Below, piece by piece: positions 17,485 through 26,144 of a DNA stretch of 64,000 nucleotides. The position numbers were made by a program, and so were the translations under genes. The stretch is from Streptomyces violens. GTDB taxonomy: Bacteria; Actinomycetota; Actinomycetes; Streptomycetales; Streptomycetaceae. The notes under the pieces were generated by a model. The model had not been told where the DNA came from. It searched no databases and saw only the letters and a list, made by a program, of their open reading frames with translations. The stretch lies in the NCBI RefSeq assembly GCF_000717745.1, contig NZ_JOBH01000017.1, positions 124,001-188,000 of the forward strand, given 5' to 3'. Each line of letters starts with the position of its first letter. Position 1 is the first letter of the stretch.

Positions 17485-18347
17485 ACGGGTACCGCCTCCG
17501 TGCCGTTACCGGGGCGTGCGTCCGTGCCCGTATCGGAGCGGGCGTCGACCTCGCCGCGCAGCAGGTCCCACAGCTCGGTCTTGAGCGCGGTGAACTCCGG
17601 GGCGCTGCGCACCGCGCCACTACGGGGGCGGCCGAACGGCGGGCGGCGCTCGGCGATGATGCGGCCGGGGCGTGCGGACATCACCAGGACCCGGTCGCCG
17701 AGGACGAGCGCCTCTTCGAGGCTGTGCGTGATGAAGAGGGTGGTCGTACGGGTGTGCTGGGTGAGGTCCAGCAGCTCGTCCTGCAGGATCGTGCGGAGCT
17801 GGGCATCCAGGGCGGCGAAGGGCTCGTCCATGAGCAGCAGCTCGGGCTCCACGGCGAGCGCGCGGGCGATGGCCACGCGCTGGCGCATGCCGCCGGAGAG
17901 CGCCGCCGGGTAGGCGTCCGCGAACTCCGTGAGCCCCATGCGGGCCAGCCAGGAACGGGCGCGTGCGTCGGCCTCCTTACGGGGCACGCGCTGCACGTCC
18001 AGGCCGAAGCGGACGTTGGCCAGCACGGACTTCCAGTCGTAGATGCCGTAGTCCTGGAAGATCATCGCGGCCGGGCGCGCACTCGTGGCGCGGATCTCCA
18101 GCTCGCCCGTGCCGGGCCGGAGCAGCCCCGCGGCGATCCGCAGCAGCGTGGACTTGCCGCAGCCCGAGGGGCCCACGAGGCAGACGAACTCGCCCGCGGC
18201 GATGTCGAGGTCGAGCGGGCCGAGCGCGGTCAGCGCCTTGCGGCCGCGGCCGAAGGAACGGCCGAGCGCCCGGGCGCGCAGGGCCGGTGGCCGCGCTTCG
18301 GGCGAACGCGGGACGGCGGACGGGGACGGCGGGTGCGGCTCTCCCAC
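17481..18347 (-). CDS. ABC transporter ATP-binding protein (SsuB/TauB-like)
   Basis: The 288-residue product has all nucleotide-binding motifs: Walker A GPSGCGKST (about 59-67), Q-loop FQDYGIYDWKSV, signature ALSGGMRQRVAIARAL, Walker B LLLMDEPFAALDA and the switch His in FITHSLEEAL. A Pro/Arg-rich extension of about 25 residues precedes the fold. The GTG at 18347 follows GAGGAG at good spacing. It is the promoter-proximal gene of the operon; a 13-bp palindrome (TGACGGGCCGTCA) lies 78 bp upstream. Confidence 0.92.
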   Translation of the reverse strand: MGEPHPPSPSAVPRSPEARPPALRARALGRSFGRGRKALTALGPLDLDIAAGEFVCLVGPSGCGKSTLLRIAAGLLRPGTGELEIRATSARPAAMIFQDYGIYDWKSVLANVRFGLDVQRVPRKEADARARSWLARMGLTEFADAYPAALSGGMRQRVAIARALAVEPELLLMDEPFAALDAQLRTILQDELLDLTQHTRTTTLFITHSLEEALVLGDRVLVMSARPGRIIAERRPPFGRPRSGAVRSAPEFTALKTELWDLLRGEVDARSDTGTDARPGNGTEAVPV

Positions 18348-18424
18348 GGTGTGCTCCTCGCGGAGTGCGGGCCGGCTGCCGCGGCGGTCCCGGGCAGCCG
18401 TGGGGCGTGGCGCGAGGCACGATA

Positions 18425-18437
18425 TGACGGGCCGTCA
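18425..18437. promoter_or_regulatory. 13-bp palindrome upstream of the ABC transporter operon
   Basis: A perfect 6-1-6 inverted repeat, TGACGG-G-CCGTCA, 78 bp before the ATPase start. It is the only clear symmetric element between the transporter operon and the minisatellite, so it is a candidate operator. No cognate regulator gene is adjacent apart from catR, whose sites look different. Confidence 0.35.
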
Positions 18438-18480
18438 GAAACTGGAAGAGGCGTGCGCGGCGCACCGGAGAGGCGCGCGC

Positions 18481-18525
18481 CGTGTACCGAAGAGCCGTGT
18501 ACCGAAGGGGCGTGTACCGAAGAGG
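18481..18525 (+). repeat. 15-bp tandem repeat, three units
   Basis: Three adjacent units of CGTGTACCGAAGAGC type start at 18481, 18496 and 18511 with one to three changes each; a decayed fourth unit may start at 18526. They lie in the gap between the ABC transporter promoter side and the catR terminator. Read on the minus strand they would encode a PLRYT pentapeptide repeat, but no supported gene covers them. Confidence 0.75.
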
Positions 18526-18575
18526 CGTGCGCGACATGCCGAAGTAGCGCACGCCGATGCGCCTGGCTGCCGAAA

Positions 18576-18600
18576 AGCCCGCCGCGGAACGCGGCGGGCT
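18576..18600 (-). terminator. Intrinsic terminator of catR
   Basis: An 11-bp stem (18576-18586 with 18590-18600) with a GAA loop. Read on the minus strand it is followed by TTTTC, giving a classical hairpin plus U-tract 58 bp after the catR stop. Confidence 0.85.
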
Positions 18601-18657
18601 GCAATGATCGGCGAGAGCTGAGCGGAGGGGCGGGGAGGTGCGGTGGCGACGTACGGA

Positions 18658-19074
18658 TCAGGCGCGAGCGCAGTTCGGGCACGTGCCGCGGAAGGTCACC
18701 GATACCTCCGAGACCTCGAAGCCGAATCGTTCCGGCTCGGGCAGGGCGCTCATCGGGTCGCTCTCGATGTGCACGTCACGGATCGTGCCGCACTGCGAGC
18801 AGACGAGGTGGTGATGGTCGTGGTGGGCGTTGGGGTCGTACCGCTTCGCCCGGCCGTCCGTGCTGACCTCCAGCACCTCGCCGAGCAGGACGAGCTCACC
18901 GAGCGTGTTGTAGACCGTGGCGCGGGAGATCTCCGGCAGGCGCTCGGACGCCCGCGCGTGCACCTCGTCGGCGGTGTAGTGGACGTGGTCCCCGTCCAGG
19001 ACCTCGGCGACGACGCGGCGCTGCGCGGTCAGCCGCCAGCCGCGTCCCCGGAGTCGTTCGAGCAGGTCACTCAT
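18658..19074 (-). CDS. catR: Fur-family peroxide-responsive repressor (CatR-type)
   Basis: The 138-residue Fur-family protein opens with MSDLLERLRGRGWRLTAQRR, has a winged-helix DNA-binding domain (ISRATVYNTLGELVLLGEV) and a C-terminal metal domain with a His cluster (HHDHHHLVCSQCG) and a second CxxC (CPNC), the structural Zn site. It is divergent from a catalase gene, as catR is beside catA in S. coelicolor, where CatR is a PerR-like repressor relieved by H2O2. ATG 19074 is chosen because family members begin at MSDLLERL; a GTG at 19083 is possible. A perfect palindrome in the shared intergenic region is its likely operator. Confidence 0.9.
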   Translation of the reverse strand: MSDLLERLRGRGWRLTAQRRVVAEVLDGDHVHYTADEVHARASERLPEISRATVYNTLGELVLLGEVLEVSTDGRAKRYDPNAHHDHHHLVCSQCGTIRDVHIESDPMSALPEPERFGFEVSEVSVTFRGTCPNCARA

Positions 19075-19155
19075 GCCAATCACCCATCAGTCAGATATGA
19101 GCCAGGGTACCAGTGGTGGTCCATGACCGGATCGGGTACGGATTTCTCATCCTTC

Positions 19156-19183
19156 TTGACTTAGACATTGTCCAATGTAGGAT
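19156..19183 (+). promoter_or_regulatory. Catalase promoter with overlapping Fur/CatR-type palindrome
   Basis: A -35 TTGACT (19156-19161) and a -10-like TAGGAT (19178-19183) are 16 bp apart. The spacer holds ACATTG-TC-CAATGT (19165-19178), a perfect 6-2-6 palindrome, and the nested GACA-T-TGTC (19164-19172). Binding there would block polymerase. This fits CatR repression of the catalase gene. Confidence 0.7.
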
Positions 19184-19229
19184 CGGGCTCGGCGCAAGCC
19201 AAGGGCAGGTATTTACTCAGGAGGCGCAC

Positions 19230-20693
19230 GTGTCGGTAGAAAGCACCACCGGACCGCTGACCACGGAGACCGGTGCTCCGGTCGCGGACAACCAGAACAG
19301 CGAGACGGCCGGCATCGGCGGCCCCGGCCTGATCCAGGACCAGCTCCTGATCGAGAAGCTGGCGCACTTCAACCGCGAGCGCATCCCGGAGCGCATCGTG
19401 CACGCCCGTGGCGCCGGTGCGTACGGCACGTTCACTGTGACCGCGGACGTGACGAAGTACACCCGCGCGAAGTTCCTCTCCGAGGTCGGCAAGCAGACCG
19501 AGACGTTCCTGCGCTTCTCGACCGTCGCGGGCAACCTCGGTGCGGCGGACGCGGTGCGTGACCCCCGCGGCTTCGCGCTGAAGTTCTACACCGAAGAGGG
19601 CAACTACGACCTCGTCGGCAACAACACCCCGGTGTTCTTCATCAAGGACGCCATCAAGTTCCCGGACTTCATCCACACCCAGAAGCGCGACCCGTACACC
19701 GGCTCGCAGGAGGCGGACAACGTCTGGGACTTCTGGGGGCTGAGCCCGGAGTCGACCCACCAGGTGACCTGGCTGTTCGGTGACCGCGGCATCCCCGCGT
19801 CCTACCGCCACATGGACGGTTTCGGCTCGCACACGTTCCAGTGGAACAACGAGGCGGGCGAGGTCTTCTGGGTCAAGTACCACTTCAAGACCGACCAGGG
19901 CATCAAGTGCCTCACCACGGACGAGGCCAACAAGCTCGCCGGTGAGGACCCCGACAGCCACCAGCGGGACCTGCGCGAGTCCATCGAGCGCGGCGACTTC
20001 CCGAGCTGGACCGTCGGTGTGCAGATCATGCCCGCCGCCGAGGCCGCCAACTACCGCTTCAACCCGTTCGACCTGACCAAGGTCTGGCCGAAGGCGGACT
20101 ACCCGGTCATCGAGATCGGCAAGCTGGAGCTGAACCGCAACCCGCAGAACATCTTCGCCGAGGTCGAGCAGTCGATCTTCTCCCCGCACCACTTCGTGCC
20201 GGGCATCGGCCCCTCGCCCGACAAGATGCTGCAGGGCCGCCTCTTCGCGTACGGCGACGCGCACCGCTACCGCGTCGGCATCAACGCCGACCACCTGCCG
20301 GTGAACCGCCCGCACGCCACCGAGGCGCGCAGCCACGGCCGGGACGGCGCGCTGTACGACGGCCGGCACGGCGGCCAGAAGAACTACGAGCCGAACAGCT
20401 TCGGCGGCCCGGCCGAGACCGGCCGTGCGCTGTGGCAGCCGCTGCCGGTGAACGGTACGAGCGGTGAGACCGCGGCGCCCTCGCACGCCGAGGACGACGA
20501 CTTCGTGCAGGCGGGCAACCTCTACCGCCTGATGTCGGAGGACGAGAAGGACCGTCTGATCAACAACCTCGCGGGCTTCATCTCGAAGGTCTCGCGCGAT
20601 GACATCGCGCAGCGCGCCATCGAGAACTTCCGCAAGGCGGACGCGGACTACGGCAAGCGACTGGAGGCCGCGGTCCAGGCCCTGCGCGGCTGA
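19230..20693 (+). CDS. catA: Monofunctional haem catalase
   Basis: The 487-residue product is a small-subunit (clade 3) haem catalase that converts H2O2 to water and oxygen. The catalytic His lies in [14 protein letters not shown] (H58), the Asn in [11 protein letters not shown], and the haem-ligand Tyr in [14 protein letters not shown]. Length is typical for the clade. GTG 19230 is preceded by a strong CAGGAGG at 19219-19225, which decides the start over upstream in-frame codons. It is transcribed away from catR and closed by a hairpin terminator, so it is monocistronic. Peroxide induction through CatR is expected. Confidence 0.95.
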   Translation: MSVESTTGPLTTETGAPVADNQNSETAGIGGPGLIQDQLLIEKLAHFNRERIPERIVHARGAGAYGTFTVTADVTKYTRAKFLSEVGKQTETFLRFSTVAGNLGAADAVRDPRGFALKFYTEEGNYDLVGNNTPVFFIKDAIKFPDFIHTQKRDPYTGSQEADNVWDFWGLSPESTHQVTWLFGDRGIPASYRHMDGFGSHTFQWNNEAGEVFWVKYHFKTDQGIKCLTTDEANKLAGEDPDSHQRDLRESIERGDFPSWTVGVQIMPAAEAANYRFNPFDLTKVWPKADYPVIEIGKLELNRNPQNIFAEVEQSIFSPHHFVPGIGPSPDKMLQGRLFAYGDAHRYRVGINADHLPVNRPHATEARSHGRDGALYDGRHGGQKNYEPNSFGGPAETGRALWQPLPVNGTSGETAAPSHAEDDDFVQAGNLYRLMSEDEKDRLINNLAGFISKVSRDDIAQRAIENFRKADADYGKRLEAAVQALRG

Positions 20694-20743
20694 CCGGTCA
20701 CACTGTACGGACCGCGTCGTCCGGGGCCCCTTCACCCCGGACA

Positions 20744-20779
20744 GAGGAGGCCGGCTGCCCTCGGGCGGCCGGCCTCCTC
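20744..20779 (+). terminator. Terminator of the catalase gene
   Basis: A 12-bp outer stem (GAGGAGGCCGGC at 20744-20755, complement at 20768-20779) with further pairing inside (GCCC/GGGC), 50 bp after the catalase stop and followed by GCGTTT. Confidence 0.85.
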
Positions 20780-20824
20780 GGCGTTTCCGACCCGGCCGCA
20801 GCGAACAGGCCGGGCCAAAGCGGG

Positions 20825-21232
20825 TCAGGCAGGTACCGCCGTGGCCCGCTCCCGGGCGCCCGAGCGGCAGCGCATGATGTCGCGTACGGACACCACGCCG
20901 ACCGGCTCCCGGTCGTCCAGGACGATCAAGTGACGGAAGCCGCCGTGCACCATCGCGATGGCGGCCTCGTCCAGGGTCCACTCCGGAGCGGCGAAGACCA
21001 CGTCCGTGGTGGTGTGGCTCTGTGCGGTCTCGCGGTCGGGGTTCTCCCCGGCGCCGAGGGAATTGAGGATGTCGCGCTCGGTGAGGATGCCGAGTCCGCC
21101 GGCGTCGGCGTCCAGGACGACGGCCGCGCCGACGCGCCGTGCCGCCATCAGATGTGCTGCCTGCCGGAGAGTGTGTGCGGGCCCGATGGTGAGGACCACC
21201 GTGCTCATGGCGTCGCGGACGTACATGGGCAT
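20825..21232 (-). CDS. CBS-pair domain protein
   Basis: The 135-residue protein is two CBS motifs and little else: the first ends GLGILTERDILNSLG (about residue 60), the second ends PVGVVSVRDIMRC (about 120). CBS pairs bind adenine nucleotides and act as energy-sensing modules. There is no attached enzyme domain. ATG 21232 is preferred because AAGGAGG lies 12-18 nt upstream; an ATG two codons later is possible. It is convergent with the catalase gene and 211 bp from hisN. The partner is unknown. Confidence 0.87.
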   Translation of the reverse strand: MPMYVRDAMSTVVLTIGPAHTLRQAAHLMAARRVGAAVVLDADAGGLGILTERDILNSLGAGENPDRETAQSHTTTDVVFAAPEWTLDEAAIAMVHGGFRHLIVLDDREPVGVVSVRDIMRCRSGARERATAVPA

Positions 21233-21361
21233 GGAGTGGAGCCACCTCCTTGGTGAGACCCCGCGGAGGACATTCCCGGCGCCGGAAGCGCCTGGAGAAA
21301 AATTTCACAAACGCACAAGCGGGGGGATTCTCATGTTCACATGCTCCATGGCGTGCGACAA

Positions 21362-21398
21362 GGGGCGCGTGAGGGCCGGTCTCCCGGTCACGCGCCCC
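21362..21398 (-). terminator. Terminator of hisN
   Basis: An 11-bp perfect stem (GGGGCGCGTGA at 21362-21372, complement at 21388-21398) with a 15-nt loop, 46 bp after the hisN stop on the minus strand. Confidence 0.75.
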
Positions 21399-21443
21399 AA
21401 GGCGCCGTTTGAAAATCCCCGGGAGTGACCACGGGGCGGAGGC

Positions 21444-22238
21444 TCAGTCCCGCAGGTAGCTCAGCAGGTCCTCGTGCAGCAGGCCGTTGGAGGCCGCCGC
21501 GTTGCCGCTGTGCGGGCCCGGGGCCCCGTCCAGGCCCGTGAAGCGTCCGCCGGCCTCCTGTACGACGACGGAGCAGGCCGCCATGTCCCACAGCGACAGC
21601 TCCGGCTCGGCGCAGATGTCCACGGAGCCCTCGGCCACCATCATGTAGGGCCAGAAGTCGCCGTACGCGCGGGTCCGCCAGACCTCCCGCGACAGGTCCA
21701 GGAAGCCGCCCAGAGTGCCGCGCTCCTCCCAGCCGGTGAGCGAGGAGTAGGCGAACGACGCGTCCTGGATGCGCCCGACGCTCGACACCTGGAGACGCTG
21801 GGCTGAGGTCAGGCTGCGGCCGGTGTAGGCGCCCAGCCCCTCGGCGGCCCACCAGCGGCGGTGCAGCGCGGGTGCGGAGACCACGCCGACGACCGGACGG
21901 TCCCCGCCCTCGCCGCGCTCCATGAGGGCGATCAGGGTGGCCCACACGGGCACCCCGCGCACGTAGTTCTTCGTGCCGTCGATCGGGTCGATGATCCAGC
22001 GGCGCGGCCCGGACCCCTCGGAGCCGAACTCCTCGCCGAGCACCGCGTCCCGCGGCCGGGCGCGTGCGAGCTGGCCGCGGATGAGCTCTTCGGCCGCCTT
22101 GTCGGCCTCGCTCACCGGGGTCATGTCCGGTTTGGTCTCGACCTTCAGGTCGAGTGCCTTGAACCGTTCCATGGTCGCGGCGTCCGCGGCGTCCGCGAGG
22201 ACGTGGGCGAGACGGAGATCATCGTGGTAGTCGGCCAT
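21444..22238 (-). CDS. hisN: Histidinol-phosphatase, inositol-monophosphatase family
   Basis: The 264-residue protein belongs to the metal-dependent IMPase superfamily: GEEFGSEGSG (metal site 1), WIIDPIDGTKNYVRGVPVW (the DPxDGTxN motif) and LSLWDMAACSVVVQEAGG (the C-terminal WDxAA motif). Actinobacterial members of this type hydrolyse L-histidinol phosphate, filling the gap left by a missing HisB phosphatase; the S. coelicolor homologue has been shown to do this. No other his gene is close, which is normal for this gene. The ATG at 22238 faces the divergent TetR gene 188 bp away. Confidence 0.85.
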   Translation of the reverse strand: MADYHDDLRLAHVLADAADAATMERFKALDLKVETKPDMTPVSEADKAAEELIRGQLARARPRDAVLGEEFGSEGSGPRRWIIDPIDGTKNYVRGVPVWATLIALMERGEGGDRPVVGVVSAPALHRRWWAAEGLGAYTGRSLTSAQRLQVSSVGRIQDASFAYSSLTGWEERGTLGGFLDLSREVWRTRAYGDFWPYMMVAEGSVDICAEPELSLWDMAACSVVVQEAGGRFTGLDGAPGPHSGNAAASNGLLHEDLLSYLRD

Positions 22239-22353
22239 GTGCGAACACTATCTTTCCCGGTACCTGAGCACGGAAAATCCCGCGTTCGCCGCGGAGCGTG
22301 GCGGTTTCCGGAAACCCCCTCCGCACCTGTCGGCAGTCCTTTGGTCCGGACCC

Positions 22354-22382
22354 TTGACACCACCTGGTGGGGCGTCAATTCT
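22354..22382 (+). promoter_or_regulatory. Candidate promoter and operator of the TetR gene
   Basis: A consensus -35 TTGACA (22354-22359) is followed about 17 bp later by a poor -10. The palindrome CCACC-T-GGTGG (22360-22370) sits directly downstream of the -35, a position where a TetR dimer would block its own transcription. The symmetry is short, so confidence is moderate. Confidence 0.45.
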
Positions 22383-22426
22383 GTGCGCACACCGGCCATA
22401 TGGGCACTACGGCCTGGGAGGCAACG

Positions 22427-23125
22427 ATGCCCGCAGCGCGTGATTCCTTACTGGACGCCGCCTATGCGGCGCTCGAAGTACGGCCCTGGGCAGGCGTCCG
22501 GATGGTCGATGTCGCGGCCGCGGCGGGGGTCTCCCGGCAGACCCTCTACAACGAGTTCGGCAGCAAACAGGGGCTCGCGCGCGCCCTGGTGCGCCGTGAG
22601 ACCGAGGGCTATCTGTCGGGAGTGGAGCGCATCCTGGCCCGGCCCGCCGCCGGTCCGCCCACGGCCGGTCCGCCCGCCGAGGGGGCCGCGCGCCCGTCGT
22701 CCCTGCCCGAAGAAGCCCAGGCCAGGCTGGCCGCGGCGGCCGACTGGACGCTGCGTACCGCCCGCGCCAACCCCCTCGTACGGGCCGTGCTCACCGGCTG
22801 CTGGAACGAGCGGCTGCCCTCGCCCGCCGACCAGTCGCTCCCGTTGCCGGTGCCCGGACCCCGCACGGGCTTCCCCGTGGTGCCGCCGCCCGTCGAGGCG
22901 CCGCTGCCCGGGCCGAGCGAGCTGGTCGGCCGGTTCAGCGACCGGGCGGTGGCCGCGCTGGAGGCGGACTGGCCCAAGGAGGAGCTGACCGAGCTGGGCA
23001 CGGCGTGCACGACGGCGGTCCGGCTCACCCTGTCCTGCGTGGTCGCACCCGCCGATCCCGAGGAGGTCGGGCGGCTCGTCCGCAGCGCGTTCGCGGGCCT
23101 GCCGCGCCATCAGGCCGCGCACTGA
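22427..23125 (+). CDS. TetR-family transcriptional regulator
   Basis: The 232-residue product has an N-terminal helix-turn-helix of the TetR type (VRMVDVAAAAGVSRQTLYNEFGSKQGLARALV, residues 24-55). The ligand domain contains a Pro-rich insert (GPPTAGPPAEG) and another Pro-rich loop around residues 137-160. The ATG at 22427 follows GGGAGGCAACG. It is convergent with the SMR exporter gene, separated by a 30-bp repeat. Control of the exporter is possible, but the ligand is not recognisable. Confidence 0.85.
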   Translation: MPAARDSLLDAAYAALEVRPWAGVRMVDVAAAAGVSRQTLYNEFGSKQGLARALVRRETEGYLSGVERILARPAAGPPTAGPPAEGAARPSSLPEEAQARLAAAADWTLRTARANPLVRAVLTGCWNERLPSPADQSLPLPVPGPRTGFPVVPPPVEAPLPGPSELVGRFSDRAVAALEADWPKEELTELGTACTTAVRLTLSCVVAPADPEEVGRLVRSAFAGLPRHQAAH

Positions 23126-23143
23126 ATGCGGGGCGCGCGGGCC

Positions 23144-23203
23144 GGTACCGGGCTCCCGGCGCGCGACCCGGTCGGTGCCGGGCTCCCGGCGCGTGACCCG
23201 GTC
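23144..23203 (+). repeat. 30-bp direct repeat, two units, between convergent genes
   Basis: Two adjacent 30-bp units (23144-23173 and 23174-23203) differ at about two positions; each contains CCGGGCTCCCGG, which can fold into a short hairpin. The pair lies between the 3' ends of the TetR gene and the SMR exporter gene and may act as a double terminator. Confidence 0.7.
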
Positions 23204-23221
23204 GGTGCGCCGGGCCGGGCA

Positions 23222-23545
23222 TCAGTGCGCCGAGCCCGAGAACTGCAGTCCGATCGCGCCCGCGATGACCAGCGTGATCGAGACGATCTTCACGGTCGAC
23301 ACCACGTCGCCGAGGAAGACCATGCCGTACACCGCCGTGCCGGCCGCGCCGAGCCCGGTCCACACCGCGTACGCCGGACCCACGTCCAGCTTCTTCAGCG
23401 AGAGGGTCAGCAGTCCGAAGCTGCCGAGCGCGAAGACGCAGAAGGCGATCGTGGGCCAGAGTCGCGTGAAGCCGTGCGAGAGCTTCAGGCACACCGCGAA
23501 GCCCGTCTCCAGAAGTCCCGCGACCACGACGAGCAGCCACGCCAT
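23222..23545 (-). CDS. sugE: Small multidrug resistance family exporter, SugE/Gdx type
   Basis: The 107-residue protein has four transmembrane helices and the conserved membrane glutamate E13 (GLLETGFAVCLK). The motif LSHGFTRLWPT after helix 1 and GPAYAVWTGLGAAGTA in helix 3 mark the SugE/Gdx branch, which in studied members exports guanidinium and is distinct from EmrE drug pumps. A single subunit gene suggests a homodimeric dual-topology transporter. It follows rsgA on the minus strand after 116 bp. I looked for a guanidine riboswitch in that gap and saw none. Confidence 0.85.
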   Translation of the reverse strand: MAWLLVVVAGLLETGFAVCLKLSHGFTRLWPTIAFCVFALGSFGLLTLSLKKLDVGPAYAVWTGLGAAGTAVYGMVFLGDVVSTVKIVSITLVIAGAIGLQFSGSAH

Positions 23546-23661
23546 CAGTTTGCCTCCGTCGGTTCGGTGACCGCTTCGCCCAGTCCTGATGTGATTATGC
23601 AGTTACCACGGCCTCGCGGCAGCTACCTTTGCGCATCGGTCGCCAACGCTCTGGCGATCCG

Positions 23662-24669
23662 TCAGTCGCCCTCGCGCCGCTCCCGGGTGGCCAGCAGCCG
23701 GCGCAGCGAGTAGAGCCGGGCCGGGTCGGCGTGCCCGTCGGCCACCCATTGGTCCAGCGCACACTCCGGCTCGTCGTGGCTGCACGCGCGCGGGCACCCT
23801 TCCGTGCCCGGTACCAGGTCGGGGAAGGCCTGGATCACCCGCGAGGGATCGACGTGGTGCAGCCCGAACGACCGCACGCCGGGCGTGTCGATCACCCAGC
23901 CCCGGTCGTCCGGCAGCGGCAGGGCCAGCGCCGACGTCGTCGTGTGCCGGCCGCGCCCGGTGACCGCGTTGACGTGCCCGGTGGCCCGCTTCCGCAGCGG
24001 CACAAGGGAGTTGACCAGCGTGGTCTTGCCCACGCCGGAGTGGCCGACGAAGGCCGTGATCCGGCCGGCCAGCCGCTCGCGCACCCGGTCGGCAGCGGCG
24101 CCGTCGGTCAGCTCGTCGCGGTTGGTGACGATGTACGGGACGCCCAGCGCGCCGTAGGACTCCAGCAGCGTGTCCGGCGACGCCAGGTCGGACTTGGTGA
24201 GGACGAGCAGCGGTTCCAGGCCCGCGTCGTACGCCGCGACCAGGCAGCGGTCGATCAGCCGGGGCCGCGGCTCCGGGTCGGCGAGCGCGGTGACGATCGC
24301 CAGCTGGTCGGCGTTGGCGACCACCACCCGCTCGAACGGATCGTCGTCGTCGGCCGTGCGGCGCAGCACGGACGTGCGCGGCTGGACCCGCACGATGCGC
24401 GCGAGCGTGTCCTTGGCACCGGTGAGGTCGCCGACGACCATGACCCGGTCGCCGACCACCACGCTCTTGCGGCCCAGCTCACGCGCCTTCATCGCGGTGA
24501 CCGTGCGGTCCTCGATCAGGCACGTGATGCGGCCCCGGTCGACCGTGAGGACCAGGCCCTCGCTGGCGTCCTCGTGCTTCGGGCGGATGTTCGTCCGCGG
24601 ACGGTTGCCCTTGCGGTTCGGGCGGATCCGGACGTCGTCCTCGTCGGGGTTCTTGCCGTAGCGGCGCAT
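23662..24669 (-). CDS. rsgA: Ribosome small subunit-dependent GTPase RsgA
   Basis: The 335-residue protein is a circularly permuted GTPase: TKSD (G4, 158-161) precedes the P-loop GHSGVGKTT (209-217) and DTPG (G3). The C-terminus carries the zinc knuckle CPRACSHDEPEC. RsgA checks late maturation of the 30S subunit and drives release of assembly factors. The N-terminus is very basic (RIRPNRKGNRPRTNIRPKHE) and probably binds rRNA. It lies 12 bp after aroA, so the two form an operon, an arrangement kept in actinobacteria. Confidence 0.92.
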   Translation of the reverse strand: MRRYGKNPDEDDVRIRPNRKGNRPRTNIRPKHEDASEGLVLTVDRGRITCLIEDRTVTAMKARELGRKSVVVGDRVMVVGDLTGAKDTLARIVRVQPRTSVLRRTADDDDPFERVVVANADQLAIVTALADPEPRPRLIDRCLVAAYDAGLEPLLVLTKSDLASPDTLLESYGALGVPYIVTNRDELTDGAAADRVRERLAGRITAFVGHSGVGKTTLVNSLVPLRKRATGHVNAVTGRGRHTTTSALALPLPDDRGWVIDTPGVRSFGLHHVDPSRVIQAFPDLVPGTEGCPRACSHDEPECALDQWVADGHADPARLYSLRRLLATRERREGD

Positions 24670-24681
24670 CGGGGCGGACTC

Positions 24682-26046
24682 TCAAGCTCTCCGGGCGGGG
24701 GCCGTCGCCGGGCTGAGCATGTCCGTCCACATCTCGGGGAAGTCGGGCAGGGTCTTGGCCGTGGTCGCCACGTTCTCCACCTCGACGCCCTTGACGACCA
24801 GGCCGAGCAGCGCGCCGGCGGTGGCCATGCGGTGGTCGTCGTACGTGTGGAAGACGCCGCCGTGCAGCGGGCGCGGCCGGATGTGCAGCCCGTCGGCGGT
24901 CTCGGTGACGTCGCCGCCGAGGCCGTTGATCTCCTTGGTGAGCGCCGCGAGCCGGTCGGTCTCGTGGAGCCGCAGGTGGGCGACGCCGCGCAGCACGGAC
25001 TCGGAGTCCGCGAGGGCCGCGACCGCCGCGATGCCCGGGGTCAGCTCGCCGACCTCGCTCAGGTCGATGTCGATGCCGTGGATGCGGCCGCTGCCCTTGA
25101 AGGTCAGGCCCTGCTCGGTCAGCTCGCAGGAACCGCCCATTTCGGTGAAGATCTCGCGCAGCGCGTCGCCCGGCTGAGTGGTGTGCTCGGGCCAGTCCGG
25201 GATGGTGACCCGGCCGCCGGTGACCAGCGCGGCGGCCAGGAACGGCTGGGCGTTGGACAGGTCCGGCTCGACGACCAGGTCGCGGCCGAGCAGCGCGCCC
25301 GGGGTGACCCGCCAGACGTTCGGCTCGCCGCCGGACTCGGGAGTGTCCACCTGGGCGCCGACCGCTCGCAGCATGTCCACGGTCATCCGGATGTGCGGCA
25401 TGGACGGCAGCGTGCTGCCCACGTGCCGTACCTCCACGCCCTGGTTGAAGCGCGGCGCGGACAGCAGCAGGGCGCTGACGAACTGCGAGGAGGAGGACGC
25501 GTCGATCTCGACCCGGCCGCCGTCCAGGCCGCCCTTGCCGTGCACCGTCATCGGGAGGGCGCCGCGGTTGTCGTCGTCGATACGGGCGCCGAGGGCGCGC
25601 AGCCCTTCGATGACGCCGCCCAGCGGACGCTCGTACGACCGCGGGTCGCCGTCGAACCGGACCGGGCCGTCGGCCAGCGCCGCGACCGGCGGCAGGAAGC
25701 GCATGACCGTACCGGCGTTGCCGACGTCGACGGTGGTGGGGCCGTGCAGCCCGGCGGGGATCACGCGCCACGCCTCGCCGGTGCCGTCGGGCTCGCCGGC
25801 GGGGGAGGAGTTGGAGGAGATGGTCTCCTCGATGCCCACGCCCATCGTGCGCAGTGCCTGGGCCATCAGGAGGGTGTCGCGGGAGCGCAGCGGGCGGCGC
25901 AGCCAGCCGGGCTCGGAGGAGAGGGCGGCCAGGACCAGGCCACGGTTGGTGACCGACTTGGAGCCGGGCACGGTGACGGTCGCGTCGACCGCTCCGGAAG
26001 CGGTGGGGGCCGGCCAGAGGGCGGAGTGTGCGGGGCTCTCGGTCAT
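24682..26046 (-). CDS. aroA: 3-phosphoshikimate 1-carboxyvinyltransferase (EPSP synthase)
   Basis: The 454-residue enzyme adds the enolpyruvyl group of PEP to shikimate 3-phosphate, the sixth step of the shikimate pathway. Landmarks are [19 protein letters not shown] (S3P and PEP binding), [18 protein letters not shown] (the LxNAGTAxR motif with variant residues), and HETDRLAAL plus TYDDHRMA near the C-terminus. A short loop insertion after residue 80 ([17 protein letters not shown]) is unusual. ATG 26046 (MTESPAHS) is chosen; a GTG at 26055 is an alternative. Glyphosate class is not assigned. Confidence 0.93.
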   Translation of the reverse strand: MTESPAHSALWPAPTASGAVDATVTVPGSKSVTNRGLVLAALSSEPGWLRRPLRSRDTLLMAQALRTMGVGIEETISSNSSPAGEPDGTGEAWRVIPAGLHGPTTVDVGNAGTVMRFLPPVAALADGPVRFDGDPRSYERPLGGVIEGLRALGARIDDDNRGALPMTVHGKGGLDGGRVEIDASSSSQFVSALLLSAPRFNQGVEVRHVGSTLPSMPHIRMTVDMLRAVGAQVDTPESGGEPNVWRVTPGALLGRDLVVEPDLSNAQPFLAAALVTGGRVTIPDWPEHTTQPGDALREIFTEMGGSCELTEQGLTFKGSGRIHGIDIDLSEVGELTPGIAAVAALADSESVLRGVAHLRLHETDRLAALTKEINGLGGDVTETADGLHIRPRPLHGGVFHTYDDHRMATAGALLGLVVKGVEVENVATTAKTLPDFPEMWTDMLSPATAPARRA

Positions 26047-26144
26047 GTAGCTCACTTTAATGGCTCACCAGGGGTGCGGATCTTGATCAAATGGGGTGCA
26101 ACCTGTACGAAACATGGCACTGCTAAGGCGGCGCCGCGTATGTC

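Noticed and set aside
15448..17913. 821-codon plus-strand open frame opposite the ABC transporter
   Set aside because: It covers three recognisable transporter genes in antisense and its translation is Arg/Gly/Gln-rich without any motif.
18348..18552. Possible leader peptide (MRYFGMSRTPLRYT) before the ABC transporter
   Set aside because: It overlaps the transporter start in another frame, has no ribosome site and is explained by the 15-bp tandem repeat; no Cys run as in known sulfur leaders.
23546..23661. Guanidine riboswitch before the Gdx-type exporter
   Set aside because: I compared the 116 nt with ykkC and mini-ykkC conserved elements from memory and found neither the paired ACGR hairpins nor the type I core.
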